A stretch of 23,331 nucleotides of DNA from CAZELM01 sp964512995. GTDB lineage: Bacteria; CSSED10-310. The notes below the pieces were generated by a model. It was not told the DNA's origin, ran no database searches, and saw only the letters and a list, made by a program, of their open reading frames with translations. Made by a program: the position numbers and the translations under genes. The stretch covers positions 1-23,331 of the forward strand of contig CAZELM010000061.1 of the NCBI GenBank assembly GCA_964512995.1, given 5' to 3'. Every line of letters starts with the position of its first letter. Positions within the stretch are counted from its first letter, which is position 1. Shown here one piece after another: positions 1-8,955 of the stretch.

Positions 1-205
1 CACTTTGGCACGTGTGTCAGAGTTCATTGTCACGATGTCAGAGCACTTTGTCACGCTGCCAGAGCACTTTGGCACGTGTGTCAGAGTTCATTGTCACGCT
101 GTCAGAGCACTTTGTCACGCTGCCAGAGTTCATTGTCACGCTGTCAAAGCGGCTCAATGCACCGTCGGAACGATTCGACACACTGTCAGAGCGATTCCCT
201 GCCAG
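1..205. repeat. Degenerate tandem repeat, 21-bp period
   Basis: Units beginning GTCAGAG or GCCAGAG start at about 16, 37, 58, 80, 101, 122, 143, 164 and 185, so the period is 21 bp (one unit is 22 bp). The first six or seven units are nearly identical, alternating between a GCACTTTGTCACGCT and a TTCATTGTCACGCT body. The last three decay. The array is cut by the left edge of the window, so its full size is unknown. A 21-bp period is two helical turns and would place each TGTCA motif on the same face of DNA. Similar iterated terminal motifs occur at the ends of some IS21-type elements, but no transposase is visible to support that here. Confidence 0.8.
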
Positions 206-969
206 AACAAAGTCAAGGACAGTTCTGCCACCTGAACAGCCAGTAAAGCAGTGCCACAGATTTTCAGACAGGGAGACATGAAACGCATTGTCACTGTGAT
301 CTTTATGAATCGGACAGGCACCAACAGCTAGAGCTGAAAAGTGCTGCAATAATAGTTGGAAAATACTACATTAAAGACTGAATATTTATGTTTTCCTCAT
401 TGAAAGAGAAAAAATTACAAAACTGAGTAGCAAGCTGACATATTCAGAAGCTGTGGAATTGGAACAGCGTGTTACTGGTATGGTGTTCGTTGTAAAGACC
501 TCCACCGTTATTCCGAATTCGCGGAAATGAAGAGAGCTACGAACGCGGCAGCGAAATTGTGTTGAATGGCTCAAAAGTGCTCATCGTTTGGACACTATAC
601 TTCAGCACTCACTAAAAACGATGCTAATGAAAATGTGCACTGATCATGGCATAAAACCTGAATGTTTCTGCACAAAGGAAGTAAAATAGGTCAGCTCTTA
701 CCTGACTTGTTGAAAGTCGCCACGCAAGTATGCTGCACTTCAGTTTTTAGTCTTTCAGGAGCATAAACTTGGTTGGGGGGTCTCCTATGGAGCGGACTCC
801 CTTTTTGATGGGAGTCCGGCACTGTCTCGATCGAGCATTTTTTTCATGAGCGCTTGAGATCTCGCGCTCACTATCTGGAATGCTTCGACGCACTGTCAAA
901 GCGTTCCGACACGATTCCACGGCGGATTGACTTGCTTGATCCGAAGATCGACTCGTATTTCGCCATTGA
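206..969. other. Gene-poor stretch, nothing recognised
   Basis: No reading frame here has a convincing ribosome binding site or a recognisable product. Short frames are broken by stops. Around 523-689 a plus-strand frame of about 50 codons stays open but resembles no family I know. Two inverted repeats are present: a perfect 9-bp stem at 793-801/810-818 with an 8-nt loop, and a 7-bp stem at 847-853/864-870. Neither is followed directly by a T-run in the direction of a known gene. This could be decayed mobile-element DNA between the repeat array and the collagen-like gene. Confidence 0.5.
882..915. repeat. Isolated copy of the 21-bp repeat motif
   Basis: GCTTCGACGCACTGTCAAAG followed by CGTTCCGACACGAT matches the degenerate end of the left array (about 173-195: ATTCGACACACTGTCAGAG) in the same orientation. 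One full unit (895-915) and part of another are recognisable. It lies about 680 bp from the array, so the two sets bracket the gene-poor stretch as direct, not inverted, repeats. Confidence 0.55.
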
Positions 970-2871
970 TTATTCCGAACGGTTCTCCAAGAGCGCTTTT
1001 TTCAATGCTTCGATTTCTTTCTGCTGTTCCTGGACAATCCGAGTCAGGATCGCTGTGATATCCATCGGACTCAACCCATTCCGGTCCGGTGTGGCGATCA
1101 AATCCGGAACATCCTCGGCGATAAATCCGACATGGTGTTCATCTGGAGCGATCTTGTAGGAATATTTGACCGGTTCCATCCCGGACAATGTGTTCAGAGC
1201 TTCTTTGATGTCAAGCGGGATGATATTTTCCTTCAGTTCCCGGCTTGAGGCGTTCGTCCAGACCCCTCCGGCAGAAACATACGCGCCATTGGACAGTTGC
1301 AGCGGATACACCGGATTATCGACACCGATTCCAATCCGGCCATTGGGAGCGACTTTGAATCCGACCGACTGATAGGTCTGACTGCTCCCGACATTGATAT
1401 GCATCCGATGGCCCGTATTGAGGCTGGTACAGGTATATGTTCCGCCAAGTGTCGGCTGTGTGCTGTCCAAAATGTAATCCACGTTGCCACCGGCTGTGGA
1501 ATCACAGTAAAACGCACCACCCGGAAGATACGATGGAACCGCGCTGATCCAGGCAATGTAATAATCTCCAGAGGCTGGGATGGTGGGTGAGCCGACCGTG
1601 GTTTCAGCCTGGCCGAAATACTGTGTTACCGACTCGCCAGCAGCTCCGGCCGGTAACTGAAATCTCGCACCGAAATCCACCTGCCATGTGTTTCCACTGG
1701 TATTGTGCACGAACAGGATCCACCACTTCCCGCCTGTGCTGGGGGACGGTTTCTGATAGGTCACCCGGTCATACGTCAATCCGTTGGTCAACCGAAATTC
1801 CGCTGTATTCTCAACGCCAAAGTAAACAGCCGCTGCATTGAACCATGACGTTCCACCGGATAAGGGAACCGGATATCCGGAGTTATGATTGAAGTCGGTA
1901 TATCCTGTGAGTTGACCCCGAAACATCGAATCACCCTGAACATCCAGTCGGACTGCTGGGGCTTGCGTGCCGATCCCGACATTTCCGGTAGTGGTGTCGT
2001 AATAGACTTCAGAACCTGCGGATACGCCATTTGCATTGTAGATCATCTGCATGTTATCGCCGTTGATGCCGCCAGCAGGTCCCGTTTCTCCTCGCGGACC
2101 CGTTGGACCTTGCACGCCTGCAGGACCCTGTGATCCTGGTTCTCCTGCTGGTCCTGTCGGTCCGGGGATTCCCATCGGACCTTGCGGACCAGCATCACCC
2201 GGAGAGCCAACCGGGCCGGTTGGTCCCCGTACACCCATTGGTCCCTGATCGCCAGTCGGTCCCGGAGGACCTGCGGGGCCGGTTGGCCCTTGAATGCCCA
2301 CGGATCCCTGGGGTCCGATCGGGCCGACTGGTCCAATGGGACCCGTTGGACCCTGACTACCAGAAGGTCCCTGGGGTCCGGTCGGGCCGATAAGTCCTGT
2401 CGGATCACCCACCCATTGTCCAGCGTCATTGATAACAACTCCTCCAAATCCTGTAATGGCAATACTTCGTGGATGGATATCCTGATCGTACGTGTCCATT
2501 GCCTGCTCCGAATTCATTGACTGACCGACACTGGTGAATGGTTGTCTCGGCGTCATGATCTCGGTATCGATCTGTATTTCGAGCCAATACGCTGTGTCGA
2601 ACGGCAGATCAATCGGGTCAACGGATCCCAGTAGGACATTGATGAGTCCTTGTGCGACATTCACACCGGGCTGAGCTTCCGTCCACAATGGATCACCTCC
2701 GGTTTCGACATCATAAAGTGCAAAGACGAAGTCACCTGTTCCTGTAACCGCTTCACCCGAAGCAGTCGTCAAGATGCCCTGATAACTGATCTGATGCGGG
2801 ATTTGCGCATTTACGCCACTTCCAGGTATCAACGTCAACAGAATAGCCAACCCATACAGACATATTTTCAT
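970..2871 (-). CDS. Secreted collagen-like protein with C-terminal S74 intramolecular chaperone domain
   Basis: A 633-residue protein with a signal peptide (residues 1 to about 22, ending VNA). It then has a domain beginning QIPHQISYQG that is common at the start of bacterial surface proteins. Residues about 158-267 form 36 uninterrupted Gly-X-Y triplets rich in GPT and GPQ. A linker (IGTQAP...) and a beta-rich region follow. From about residue 541 an S74 (chaperone of endosialidase) domain reads SSRELKENI, then VGFIAEDV, and ends in a charged helix likely to trimerise. In phage tail fibres this domain drives trimer folding and may cleave itself at the Ser near its start; S542/S543 and K547 are the candidate residues here. 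AAAGGAGG lies 5 nt before the ATG. Likely an exported trimeric fibre. A related protein lies at the right edge of the window. Ligand unknown. Confidence 0.88.
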   Translation of the reverse strand: MKICLYGLAILLTLIPGSGVNAQIPHQISYQGILTTASGEAVTGTGDFVFALYDVETGGDPLWTEAQPGVNVAQGLINVLLGSVDPIDLPFDTAYWLEIQIDTEIMTPRQPFTSVGQSMNSEQAMDTYDQDIHPRSIAITGFGGVVINDAGQWVGDPTGLIGPTGPQGPSGSQGPTGPIGPVGPIGPQGSVGIQGPTGPAGPPGPTGDQGPMGVRGPTGPVGSPGDAGPQGPMGIPGPTGPAGEPGSQGPAGVQGPTGPRGETGPAGGINGDNMQMIYNANGVSAGSEVYYDTTTGNVGIGTQAPAVRLDVQGDSMFRGQLTGYTDFNHNSGYPVPLSGGTSWFNAAAVYFGVENTAEFRLTNGLTYDRVTYQKPSPSTGGKWWILFVHNTSGNTWQVDFGARFQLPAGAAGESVTQYFGQAETTVGSPTIPASGDYYIAWISAVPSYLPGGAFYCDSTAGGNVDYILDSTQPTLGGTYTCTSLNTGHRMHINVGSSQTYQSVGFKVAPNGRIGIGVDNPVYPLQLSNGAYVSAGGVWTNASSRELKENIIPLDIKEALNTLSGMEPVKYSYKIAPDEHHVGFIAEDVPDLIATPDRNGLSPMDITAILTRIVQEQQKEIEALKKALLENRSE

Positions 2872-3005
2872 AATTGCCTCCTTTCAAATTATGTTTTGGA
2901 TTGCATTCGGACAAGCATCCGTCTGTATCTATTGTTACTGAAAACCAGATCATCTTCAACCGATGCATGCGGATTGATCAATTCTCCCTCAATCCGCCGG
3001 CCTCG

Positions 3006-3159
3006 TTCTACTCGGCGGCGATGATAAATGTGGCCTGTTCCCTCACCCTGCCGGCCTTGTTGATAAGATGATAAACATGGACTGTTAAACTAACCACCTT
3101 TTCTACATGGCGGCGATGATAAATGTGGCCTGTTCCCTCACCCTGCCGGCCTTGTTGAT
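3006..3159. repeat. 59-bp direct repeat, two copies
   Basis: Positions 3006-3064 and 3101-3159 are identical except for two adjacent bases. Both run from TTCTAC through GGCGGCGATGATAAATG to GGCCTTGTTGAT, with a 95-bp offset. They lie in the 516-bp gap between the collagen-like gene and the TPR membrane protein gene. The right copy continues into a longer element that is related to a sequence at 17965-18110. Confidence 0.85.
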
Positions 3160-3262
3160 GGATTGGTCCATGCCGGATCTGCCGGCGACCCTCTCCCGGC
3201 GGGAAAGGGTGAAAAAGGATCCGGTCTGTATGCTCTTCCTCATTCAGGGGAAGGGTTGGGGA
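3156..3262. repeat. Dispersed intergenic repeat (REP-like), copy A
   Basis: Starting TGATGGATTGGTCC, this sequence aligns for at least 44 bp with 17992-18036 and shares the motif GACCCTCTCCCGG. It contains an imperfect hairpin at 3188-3210 (ACCCT-TCCC / GGGA-AGGGT) and a later CATTCAGGGGAAGGGTTGGG block. The CCCTCACCCT...CCCTCTCCC...AGGGT composition is typical of dispersed intergenic repeats in many bacterial genomes. No T-run follows, so it is not an obvious terminator. Confidence 0.6.
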
Positions 3263-3387
3263 TGAGGTCAAAAAGCGTGGTAATGTGTGAAGAACACCAA
3301 ACTCAAAAACGGTTCCATAAGCCATCAATATTTCCGTCCGATCCAAGTGGCTTGCCGATCCTGTTTCGATTGAGTTAGGATTAACTC

Positions 3388-5508
3388 ATGAGTGTTCATA
3401 CGGCTCCTGATTTTTCCAATACCAGACATATCAAAGCGCCATCCTGTCATGAGCGTTCCTGTTTTTTTGATCTGATCCGGGTCTCCTTCCTCGTTCTGGC
3501 CGTTTCTCTTTCGTACTATCCCGTTCTTGAGGCCGGGACTATCTGGGATGACAAAGCGGTCTTTGACAATCCGGCGATCCGGGATCCAGATGGGCTTCGT
3601 AAAATCTGGCTGGAACCCGCTTCGCTTCGACCATTTGAGATCCATTACTGGCCGATGGTATACACCAGTTTCTGGATTGAATATCGCTTCTGGGGAGATA
3701 CCCCTCAGGGTTATCACATCATCAATGTGGTGCTCCATCTGGTAAACTCGCTATTAATCTGGCGAATTGGGAGAAAACTCCTTCTGCCCGGTTCATGGGC
3801 GGCTGCGATGATCTTTGGTCTTCATCCCGTCCATGTCGAATCCGTTGCCTGGATCATGGAGCGGAAAGACGTATTGTCAGCCCTCTTTTTCCTGATTGCC
3901 GTGAACCAGTACGACCGGTTCCTGCTGAACAAAAGCGGTTTGAATTATACCCTGTCTCTGATGGCTTATCTGTGCGGACTGCTGAGCAAATCAATTGTCA
4001 TCACGTTACCTGTGACTTTGTTTCTGATATCCCGGTTCCGAATGAAATCTCGTTCAGAAGCATTTGCTTTGATCCCATTTTTATTGATCGGAGCGATCCA
4101 TACGGTTTTTGATCTGATATTCTCGTCCGGTATCGAGTTGATGGATTTTTCATTATCCCTGGGAGAAAAATTCATCATAGCAGGCAGGTCGCTCTGGTTC
4201 TATGTGATCAAGCTCGTTTATCCGGCCAATCTGATGGTGATCTATCCCAGATGGAAAGTCGATCCAAATCAGATGGCTCAATACGGATATGTGATTCTTT
4301 ATGCGGGGATGTTAGGTATCTTATGGACATTCCGTAAGAAATGGGGAATGCACTGGTCAGCGTTCGCTCTGTTTTACACGATCACTCTCATTCCGGTGCT
4401 GGGATTCGTCCCGTTTGGATATATGAGATACGCCTATGTCGCCGACCGGTTTCAATATCTGGCCAGTGCCGGACCGATTTTTATAAGTATCCTGGTGTAC
4501 GATCGTATCGTCAACCGATTCAATCCATCATTGGCAATCCAGATAGTGATTCCGGTATTCGTCTTTGGAATTCTTGGTGTCAGGACATGGAATCAATCCA
4601 CTCATTATCAGAATAAAGATACATTGTTCCGGTATGTCATCACAAAAAATCCCGATGCCTATATCGCACATTACAATCTTGCATCCGAAGCAGCGAACCG
4701 GGACGATTATCAAACGGCAATGCGCCATTATCTGGAGGTTTACCGGATCAAGCCATTGCATGGCGATACGCTGATGCAGCTCGGAACCGCCATGCTTCAA
4801 TTGCGTCGGTGGACCGAAGCGGAAAAATACCTGTCAATGGATATTGCGAACAGACCCTGGAACGTAAACTCTCATCTGAATCAGGGGAACGCCCGGTTGC
4901 ATCTCGGGAATATCGATGGCGCGATTCAATCGTACCGGAATGCACTCCAACTGGATGCGATGAACGCGAAAGCGCATAATAATCTCGGGTTTTGTCTTGC
5001 GGAGCAGGGCATGGAAAATGAAGCACTGGATCATTACCGGAAGTCATTGATCCAGGACCCGGAATCTCAGGAAACGCTGCTGAACCTGGCCCGGCTGCTC
5101 CATCATTCAAATCTGACATCCGAAGCAGCGATCCATTACCGGAAGCTGCTGCAGTTGAATCCATCCCATCTCGAATCTGCAAACAACCTGGCCTGGATCC
5201 TGGCAACAAGTCCGGATGACCATCTGAGAAACGCGGAAGAAGCCATTCACTGGGCGGAACATGCCTGCCGGCTGACGCAATGGGATGATCCGGATTGTCT
5301 GGACACATTGGGAGTCGCGTATTTCGAAGCCGGTCGAATCGAAGAAGCCCGGAATACCGCTCATCGTGCTCTGGAGATCAGCATTCAAAAAGGCCGGGAG
5401 GATTCCCAGGATGTCATTCAATCCCATATTGACAGGTTCGAATCCGGGCGAAGGTCCCAGGAGGCGGTCCCCGGTGATCCGACATCGATTGACCCAAGCG
5501 AACCATAA
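3388..5508 (+). CDS. TMTC-like polytopic membrane protein with C-terminal TPR repeats
   Basis: A 706-residue protein. The N-terminal roughly 410 residues contain many hydrophobic segments and the features of the TMTC/DUF1736 group of GT-C glycosyltransferases: an acidic WDD motif in the first extracytoplasmic loop (residues about 52-54) and HPVHVESVAWIMERKD at about 147-162. Residues about 420-690 form roughly seven tetratricopeptide repeats (for example NAKAHNNLGFCLAEQG). Animal TMTC proteins O-mannosylate secreted proteins. A role in protein or surface glycosylation is an inference here, and the collagen-like proteins in the same window would be plausible acceptors. AGGA at 3377-3380 lies 7 nt before the ATG. 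First gene of a long plus-strand run. Confidence 0.8.
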   Translation: MSVHTAPDFSNTRHIKAPSCHERSCFFDLIRVSFLVLAVSLSYYPVLEAGTIWDDKAVFDNPAIRDPDGLRKIWLEPASLRPFEIHYWPMVYTSFWIEYRFWGDTPQGYHIINVVLHLVNSLLIWRIGRKLLLPGSWAAAMIFGLHPVHVESVAWIMERKDVLSALFFLIAVNQYDRFLLNKSGLNYTLSLMAYLCGLLSKSIVITLPVTLFLISRFRMKSRSEAFALIPFLLIGAIHTVFDLIFSSGIELMDFSLSLGEKFIIAGRSLWFYVIKLVYPANLMVIYPRWKVDPNQMAQYGYVILYAGMLGILWTFRKKWGMHWSAFALFYTITLIPVLGFVPFGYMRYAYVADRFQYLASAGPIFISILVYDRIVNRFNPSLAIQIVIPVFVFGILGVRTWNQSTHYQNKDTLFRYVITKNPDAYIAHYNLASEAANRDDYQTAMRHYLEVYRIKPLHGDTLMQLGTAMLQLRRWTEAEKYLSMDIANRPWNVNSHLNQGNARLHLGNIDGAIQSYRNALQLDAMNAKAHNNLGFCLAEQGMENEALDHYRKSLIQDPESQETLLNLARLLHHSNLTSEAAIHYRKLLQLNPSHLESANNLAWILATSPDDHLRNAEEAIHWAEHACRLTQWDDPDCLDTLGVAYFEAGRIEEARNTAHRALEISIQKGREDSQDVIQSHIDRFESGRRSQEAVPGDPTSIDPSEP

Positions 5509-5539
5509 CATTAAATAATCAAAGAGGGAGGTGGCAGAA

Positions 5540-5962
5540 TTGGAATCAGAAAACAGATTCAACGTGAAAGATGAAAAACCAACCGATGCAATCGTTTCGG
5601 ACTTTCTGGGTGAATCGCGATATTACTGGGAAGATATCAAACAAACCATCCGCGAACAGGTTGGAGAATTCACTGAAGAATGGAAGTTTTATGGTTCAAA
5701 ATGTGGGTGGACATTGAAGATTCTATGGAAGAAACGAAACCTGTTTTTCTTCACTGTCTATCCGCATTTTTTCAGAATTGCTTTTGTATTCGGTGATAAA
5801 GCCGTAGAAGCCGTGATATCCAGCGATCTTCGTTCAGATATAAAAAAGAGTCTCCAGGAAGCTCGAAAATACGCGGAAGGGAGAGGTCTCCGTCTGGACG
5901 TGCGAACATCCAATGATGCGGAATGCGTGAAAAAACTGATCACCATCAAAATCGCTCATTGA
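5540..5962 (+). CDS. DUF3788 family protein
   Basis: About 140 residues. Conserved features of DUF3788 are visible: a YYWEDI motif near the start, EWKFYGSKCGWTLKI, a KKRNLFFFTVYP strand, KKSLQEARKYAEGRG and a final LITIKI. The function of the family is unknown; it is a small soluble domain. The frame stays open from a GTG at 5531, but that GTG overlaps the Shine-Dalgarno GGAGG (5527-5531). The TTG at 5540, 8 nt downstream of it, is therefore the better start. The gene follows the TPR protein by 31 bp and is probably cotranscribed. Confidence 0.68.
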   Translation: MESENRFNVKDEKPTDAIVSDFLGESRYYWEDIKQTIREQVGEFTEEWKFYGSKCGWTLKILWKKRNLFFFTVYPHFFRIAFVFGDKAVEAVISSDLRSDIKKSLQEARKYAEGRGLRLDVRTSNDAECVKKLITIKIAH

Positions 5963-6071
5963 CCAATCAAACCGACGAAATCCTTCTGCGGACGTTGCAA
6001 TCTGAACAAAACCTGCTATAACTCCTGATCGTTCATTCTCCATTTGCCGATCACCGATCGTTGAGGATTCA

Positions 6072-7256
6072 GTGACAAAAAAAGTGATACTCAAACCATC
6101 CCGCGAAAAATCTCTCCTGCGAAGACACCCATGGGTATTCTCCGGTGCGATACAACGGGTTGAAGGAAATCCATGTCCCGGAGATACGGTCGCGGTTCTT
6201 TCCAATAAAAATCAGTTTCTCGGGAAAGGCGCTTTCTCACCTCTGTCACAGATCGCGGTTCGAATCTGGACATTCGATCCGGATGTGACGGTGGATTCCG
6301 GGTTTTTTATATCCCGGCTGGAGTCGGCAGTAACATTCCGCCGAACCAATCCGTATCTCCTTCATCAATCCGCTTACCGGGTTGTTCATGCAGAGAGCGA
6401 CGGGTTGCCGGGTCTGATCATCGATCAATACAATAACACCCTCGTCTGCGAATTTTTATCTGCGGGAGTGGAACACAATAAACCGTTGATCATCGAAGCC
6501 ATCCAACAAGTCATCACCAACCAGGGCATCTTCGAACGGAGCGAATCGGATCACCGAATAAAAGAAGGACTCTCCCCGAAAACCGGCATCCTGTCCGGAT
6601 CTCCATCGCTACAAATGGAAATCATGGAAAAGGATTGTCGATTTCTCGTCGATATTCAACATGGTCATAAAACCGGATTTTATCTGGATCAGCGGTTCAA
6701 TCGGGAAATCGTCGCCAGCTATGCATCGGAACGAGCTGTTTTGAATTGTTTTTCCTATACCGGTGGATTTGCCGTGTGGGCATTGAAAAATGGAGCATCC
6801 CATGTGACCAATATCGACTCTTCCGCTTCCGCTCTGGAAATACTCCAGGAGAATATTTCCCGGAATGCGTTGGATTCCGGGAAATCTGAAATCATCCAGG
6901 ATGATGTATTCCGGCGATTGCGCCTGTTTCGCGACTCCCGGAAACAATTCGACATGATTATTCTGGATCCGCCCAAGTTTGCGGAGTCCCAAGCACAAAT
7001 TGAAAAAGCTTCCCGGGGCTATAAAGATATAAATCTACTGGCATTCAAGCTTCTTCGTCCTGGCGGCATTCTGGCTACATTTTCATGTTCTGAGCATATT
7101 CCGATCGCCTTGTTTCAGAAAATCATTGCGGATGCTGCCATCGATGCAGGCCGGGAAGCCCGTATCATCCGTCAGTTGGAGCAATCTGCGGATCATCCGG
7201 TTGCACTGAATTTTCCGGAAGGCCGTTATCTCAAAGGGTTGATCTGCCAGGTATGA
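6072..7256 (+). CDS. rlmI: RlmI-like 23S rRNA (cytosine-5) methyltransferase
   Basis: A 394-residue protein, close to the 396 of E. coli RlmI, which makes m5C1962 in 23S rRNA using SAM. An N-terminal PUA domain begins with LKPSREKSLLRRHPWVFSGA, followed by a central RlmI-type domain with YRVVHAESDGLPGLIID. The class I methyltransferase fold contains VLNCFSYTGGFAVWAL (SAM-binding loop), LDPPKF (D299-P-P-K), RGYKDINLLAFKLLRPGG, and FSCS with the likely catalytic Cys339. The start is GTG, with GAGG 5 nt upstream. Other COG1092 members modify other sites, so the exact nucleotide is inferred by family. It is a housekeeping gene with no evident link to the catabolic genes downstream. Confidence 0.88.
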   Translation: MTKKVILKPSREKSLLRRHPWVFSGAIQRVEGNPCPGDTVAVLSNKNQFLGKGAFSPLSQIAVRIWTFDPDVTVDSGFFISRLESAVTFRRTNPYLLHQSAYRVVHAESDGLPGLIIDQYNNTLVCEFLSAGVEHNKPLIIEAIQQVITNQGIFERSESDHRIKEGLSPKTGILSGSPSLQMEIMEKDCRFLVDIQHGHKTGFYLDQRFNREIVASYASERAVLNCFSYTGGFAVWALKNGASHVTNIDSSASALEILQENISRNALDSGKSEIIQDDVFRRLRLFRDSRKQFDMIILDPPKFAESQAQIEKASRGYKDINLLAFKLLRPGGILATFSCSEHIPIALFQKIIADAAIDAGREARIIRQLEQSADHPVALNFPEGRYLKGLICQV

Positions 7257-7265
7257 TGGGATTTC

Positions 7266-8942
7266 ATGAAGTATAAACTGATACTCGTCGCGCTGTTCGG
7301 AGCGGCGGTTTTCCTGTCTGTTGGTCCGTATCTGAATGATGATTCGCTGATCAGCTACCGATATGCATGGCATCTGGTCCGTGGATTTGGATTGGTTTCC
7401 TATGAGGGTGGCCCTCCAGTGGAAGGCTACTCCAATCCAGCCTTTGTTTTTATTACGGCTGCTGTTTCCTATATCGTGGGTATGGACGAGTTGAAGCCCA
7501 TGATCCAGATCGGAATGCTGCTCAACACACTGTCAGCCATTGGCATCTTGTTTCTGATGGTCCGATGGAATCGAGAGGAGTTCGGCGCTGGCTGGTATTC
7601 TGTTATGCCGGCCATATTGCTGGCGTCTTCCCTTCCGTTCGTTTATGCCCGTAACACCGGCCTCGAAACGATTCTTCATACCTTTATTCTGACTGTGATG
7701 GTGTATTTTTTCACTCGAAACAACGTAACCGGGGGAGCTTTTTTTGCTGCGATCCTGTCGATGAGCCGTCCGGAAGGAATCGGTCTGGCGATCCCGTGCA
7801 TTTTGATAACCTTGTGGAAATCCGATGGAAATCGATCGGAACTTTTCCGTCGGTTACGACTCATGACGATCTGTTTCCTTCTGCCGGTCATCTGTTTTTA
7901 TAGCTGGCGTTATTTTTATTTCGGGAGTCTGGTGTCCAATACAACCTTGGTGAAAGCGCGATTCAGTGAACGGGGAGTCTGGGATGGGGAAGGTTTATCA
8001 TATTTATATCTTGCCATGAAATCCACGCCTCTATATTTATTTCTGTTCCCTTACACGATCGGCAGAATGGTGCATCGAAAACTGTGGACCATTCATTCGT
8101 ACGAGTTTATCACGATACTCTCCCAGATCGGATTCATCGCTGCATCGGGTGGAGATGATTTTCATTTCGGTCTTTATCGATTCATTGTACCGATATGTCC
8201 CTTCGTGTTTCGTTCAACGGTGATCTGGTGGCAGTATCTGAATCGCTGGATGTCACCCGCCTTCTGCATCTTGATTCTGGTACTGTTGTCATTACCGGTT
8301 TACCATAGCGATACCCGACAACTGGAGATTCCCTGGCTATCGAAACTCATCGAATTATCTGAAAATCCCGGAATCGTCCTGAAGCGTCAATGGACGCGGT
8401 TGCGTGATCCCCAGCCATGGATCGATGAATATGCCGGGGAGTTTATCGCATCGTTAGTACCGGAAAATGGAAAGGGATTGTCGCTGGCTTCCTGTCAGGC
8501 AGGCTCCTTGCCGATTCACTGGAAGGGGGCTTTCCACGATTTAGTGGGGTTGTTATCACGGGAATATGCGGTTGCGCCTCCCGATCAGCGGGATCAGGTT
8601 TTCCTGGATAATCCTCCGGATATTGTCGCCGCATTCCGATGGCAACGGGGATGGTTTCCGATTCCATCAGTGGCTGCATGTAAAACGTCAGGCTATCAAC
8701 CGATGGCATTGATCCGGCTCATCGAAAAAAAATCCGATTTCGGTATTTCCGGTGATTTTGTGATAAACTATCTGATGCTCGTGAAAGATCCATCCATTCT
8801 GACTAACATGCATACGGTACAATGGGATTACACGGCACCGGTTGCGTATCAGGATCCGACTGGCATCCTGGAGAGTGTCGTTCCGGTAAAAGACATTATC
8901 ATCGCGGATCCCGATAAATCCCACGCTGAACCATCCTCATGA
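7266..8942 (+). CDS. Polytopic membrane protein, GT-C glycosyltransferase-like
   Basis: A 558-residue protein with about 8-10 hydrophobic segments in the first 350 residues and a soluble C-terminal part. The opening has the DD motif (LNDDSLISYRYAWHL) followed by RGFGLVSYEGGPPVEGYSNP. This pattern is shared by GT-C enzymes related to mycobacterial arabinofuranosyltransferase AftB and similar lipid-linked sugar transferases. SMSRPEGIGLAIP, in the sixth or so segment, is also typical of that group. It starts 9 bp after rlmI and ends 13 bp before the AllH-like gene. The substrate is unknown. It may act in cell-surface polysaccharide or glycoprotein synthesis together with the TMTC-like protein. 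Confidence 0.7.
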   Translation: MKYKLILVALFGAAVFLSVGPYLNDDSLISYRYAWHLVRGFGLVSYEGGPPVEGYSNPAFVFITAAVSYIVGMDELKPMIQIGMLLNTLSAIGILFLMVRWNREEFGAGWYSVMPAILLASSLPFVYARNTGLETILHTFILTVMVYFFTRNNVTGGAFFAAILSMSRPEGIGLAIPCILITLWKSDGNRSELFRRLRLMTICFLLPVICFYSWRYFYFGSLVSNTTLVKARFSERGVWDGEGLSYLYLAMKSTPLYLFLFPYTIGRMVHRKLWTIHSYEFITILSQIGFIAASGGDDFHFGLYRFIVPICPFVFRSTVIWWQYLNRWMSPAFCILILVLLSLPVYHSDTRQLEIPWLSKLIELSENPGIVLKRQWTRLRDPQPWIDEYAGEFIASLVPENGKGLSLASCQAGSLPIHWKGAFHDLVGLLSREYAVAPPDQRDQVFLDNPPDIVAAFRWQRGWFPIPSVAACKTSGYQPMALIRLIEKKSDFGISGDFVINYLMLVKDPSILTNMHTVQWDYTAPVAYQDPTGILESVVPVKDIIIADPDKSHAEPSS

Positions 8943-8955
8943 TTCATGGCATCCC

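Noticed and set aside
1..205. CRISPR array
   Set aside because: Units are contiguous with no unique spacers between them, and no cas gene is nearby.
5..349. Open frames in the repeat array on both strands encoding SEHFVTL-like heptads
   Set aside because: A 21-bp period keeps every frame open. There is no ribosome binding site and the codon pattern is only that of the DNA repeat.
385..690. Decayed transposase, possibly IS630-like
   Set aside because: Short broken frames only. No catalytic or helix-turn-helix motif could be recognised with confidence.
793..818. Rho-independent terminator
   Set aside because: The 9-bp stem is perfect, but no T-run follows directly on either strand, and no gene ends next to it on the plus strand.
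2043..2462. Other-frame and antisense ORFs across the collagen region
   Set aside because: GC-rich Gly-Pro triplet repeats keep other frames open. The real gene has a signal peptide, a ribosome binding site and domains.
4748..5308. 186-residue minus-strand frame
   Set aside because: Lies entirely opposite the TPR region, with no recognisable domain or ribosome binding site.
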